Positions 5,638-6,320 of a DNA stretch of 6,320 nucleotides are shown here, in pieces. The notes under the pieces were generated by a model that was not told the origin of the DNA, did not search any database, and saw only the letters and a list, made by a program, of their open reading frames with translations. This stretch comes from Synergistota bacterium (GTDB lineage: Bacteria; Synergistota; JAGHAJ01), in assembly GCA_021161545.1 (NCBI GenBank), contig JAGHAJ010000034.1, positions 1-6,320 of the forward strand. Direction: 5' to 3'. How positions within the stretch are numbered: the first letter of the stretch is position 1; each line of letters starts with the position of its first letter. The translations under genes were made by a program, and so were the position numbers.

Positions 5638-6320
5638 TTACAATATAGTATATGGAATCTTTTTTAGGTTGCAGAAATGGATAAGTTCGTCTACGTAATC
5701 TCCATATACGCCGTGGATATGGTTGCATGGATAGTATTTCATAAAGTTATCCATCGTAGTGTTCAATTTTATGTATGCATGCGGCCATTCTATCTGTACT
5801 CTATTGGCAAGCTCTTTCATCTGACTTTCAGGCATTTCCACGACTTTACCCGTTACTATAGTCATGTGATACTGACCGTTTTTCCTCGTAAGTCTTGCCA
5901 GTGTCATATCTCCTGGTGCGGCGAAGTGCTTAACTGCTGCGCCTCCTGCAGGAAAATAAAAGCTTTGCGGATAAAATGTGACTTTTTTGAGGTTTTCCTC
6001 TGGATTGAACGAACGCCCTGCGTAGTATGTGGCATGATTTCCAGAATTACATAGATCTAATAGACCTTCCTTCTCAAAGTAGTGTCTTACATCGGCAAAC
6101 AATACAGGTGTCTGTGCAATGTGCTTAAATACTTCCATGGTTAAAGCGCCATCCATGTCTGTTTCTGTGGCAGCAACTATGGGTTCTTTTGGGCCGTCCC
6201 AGTCGTATGGGTCATTCAAAAGCGCCTCTACTACATCCAGAGTTGCGTAGTTATTTGTTATCTCGGGTTGCCCCTTGAACCCAACAAAGTCCAACTCGTA
6301 TTCATCTATAATCTCCCTTG
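5638..6320 (-). CDS. L-fucose isomerase family protein, C-terminal part (partial)
   Basis: The - strand frame stays open to the window edge and stops at TAA 5640-5638, giving about 226 residues of the C-terminal part; the start lies beyond 6320. The TTG at 6294 is internal, because the frame continues upstream as REIIDEYE. Family motifs are DFVGFKGQPEIT, AATETDMDGALTM with a Glu, then VLFADVRHYF with an Asp exactly 24 residues later. This is the spacing of metal ligands Glu337 and Asp361 in E. coli FucI. The C-terminal barrel block FPAGGAAVKHFAAPGDMTLARL and the final NHIHGVYGD, holding the probable third ligand His, follow. The Asp-to-His distance (about 124-126) is shorter than in E. coli FucI (167), so this belongs to a more compact subfamily. 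Such enzymes interconvert L-fucose/D-arabinose-type aldoses and ketoses using Mn2+. The exact sugar is unknown. Sampled blocks look more GC-rich than ispD. Confidence 0.88.
   Translation of the reverse strand, partial: REIIDEYELDFVGFKGQPEITNNYATLDVVEALLNDPYDWDGPKEPIVAATETDMDGALTMEVFKHIAQTPVLFADVRHYFEKEGLLDLCNSGNHATYYAGRSFNPEENLKKVTFYPQSFYFPAGGAAVKHFAAPGDMTLARLTRKNGQYHMTIVTGKVVEMPESQMKELANRVQIEWPHAYIKLNTTMDNFMKYYPCNHIHGVYGDYVDELIHFCNLKKIPYTIL

Noticed and set aside
5677-6054. A 125-codon + strand frame opposite the fucose isomerase gene
   Set aside because: It is antisense to clearly conserved isomerase motifs, has a Cys/His/Phe-rich composition typical of a shadow frame, and has no recognisable domain.

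Overview
The window is bacterial. It opens with the 3' end of tuf, then rpmG and a tRNA-Trp gene with an encoded CCA end, which is the classic bacterial tuf-rpmG-trnW order. AT content is moderate to high, arginine is mostly AGA/AGG, isoleucine is often ATA, Shine-Dalgarno sites are strong, and ATG, GTG and TTG starts are all used. This codon style is common in low-GC anaerobes and thermophiles. I cannot name the phylum from the sequence alone.

Layout: (1) 1-381 is the end of a translation operon: EF-Tu C-terminus, ribosomal protein L33 and tRNA-Trp. It is closed by an unusual terminator in which the tRNA acceptor stem is lengthened by flanking bases and followed by seven T. (2) 382-459 is a compact control region. 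It has an extended -10 box in the loop of a long inverted repeat whose 3' arm is the ribosome binding site of the next gene. (3) 460-5517 is a tightly packed five-gene + strand operon: a long-form NfeD membrane serine protease, a slipin/stomatin partner, two different DegT/DnrJ/EryC1-type PLP sugar aminotransferases, and an IspD-type cytidylyltransferase. Four of the five genes are joined by 4-11 base overlaps and the remaining junction is a 5-base gap. (4) 5518-5637 is a convergent intergenic stretch with two inverted repeats. (5) 5638-6320 is the C-terminal part of an L-fucose isomerase-family gene on the - strand, running off the window.

How the genes may work together: NfeD and slipin are a known pair, with the NfeD protease domain cleaving the C-terminal hydrophobic tail of the stomatin. 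The two aminotransferases resemble enzymes that place amino groups at C3 (WbpE-like) and C4 (ArnB/PseC-like) of nucleotide sugars. IspD makes the CDP-methylerythritol intermediate of isoprenoid synthesis. The close packing suggests co-expression of an envelope or membrane-domain set (amino sugars, isoprenoid precursor, membrane scaffold and protease), but a functional link is inference. The usual downstream partners of trnW (secE, nusG) are missing, so gene order has broken directly after the tRNA.

No wholly new defence or mobile system is visible. The most distinctive signals are the two regulatory structures around the tRNA and the nfeD start, and the unusual operon composition.
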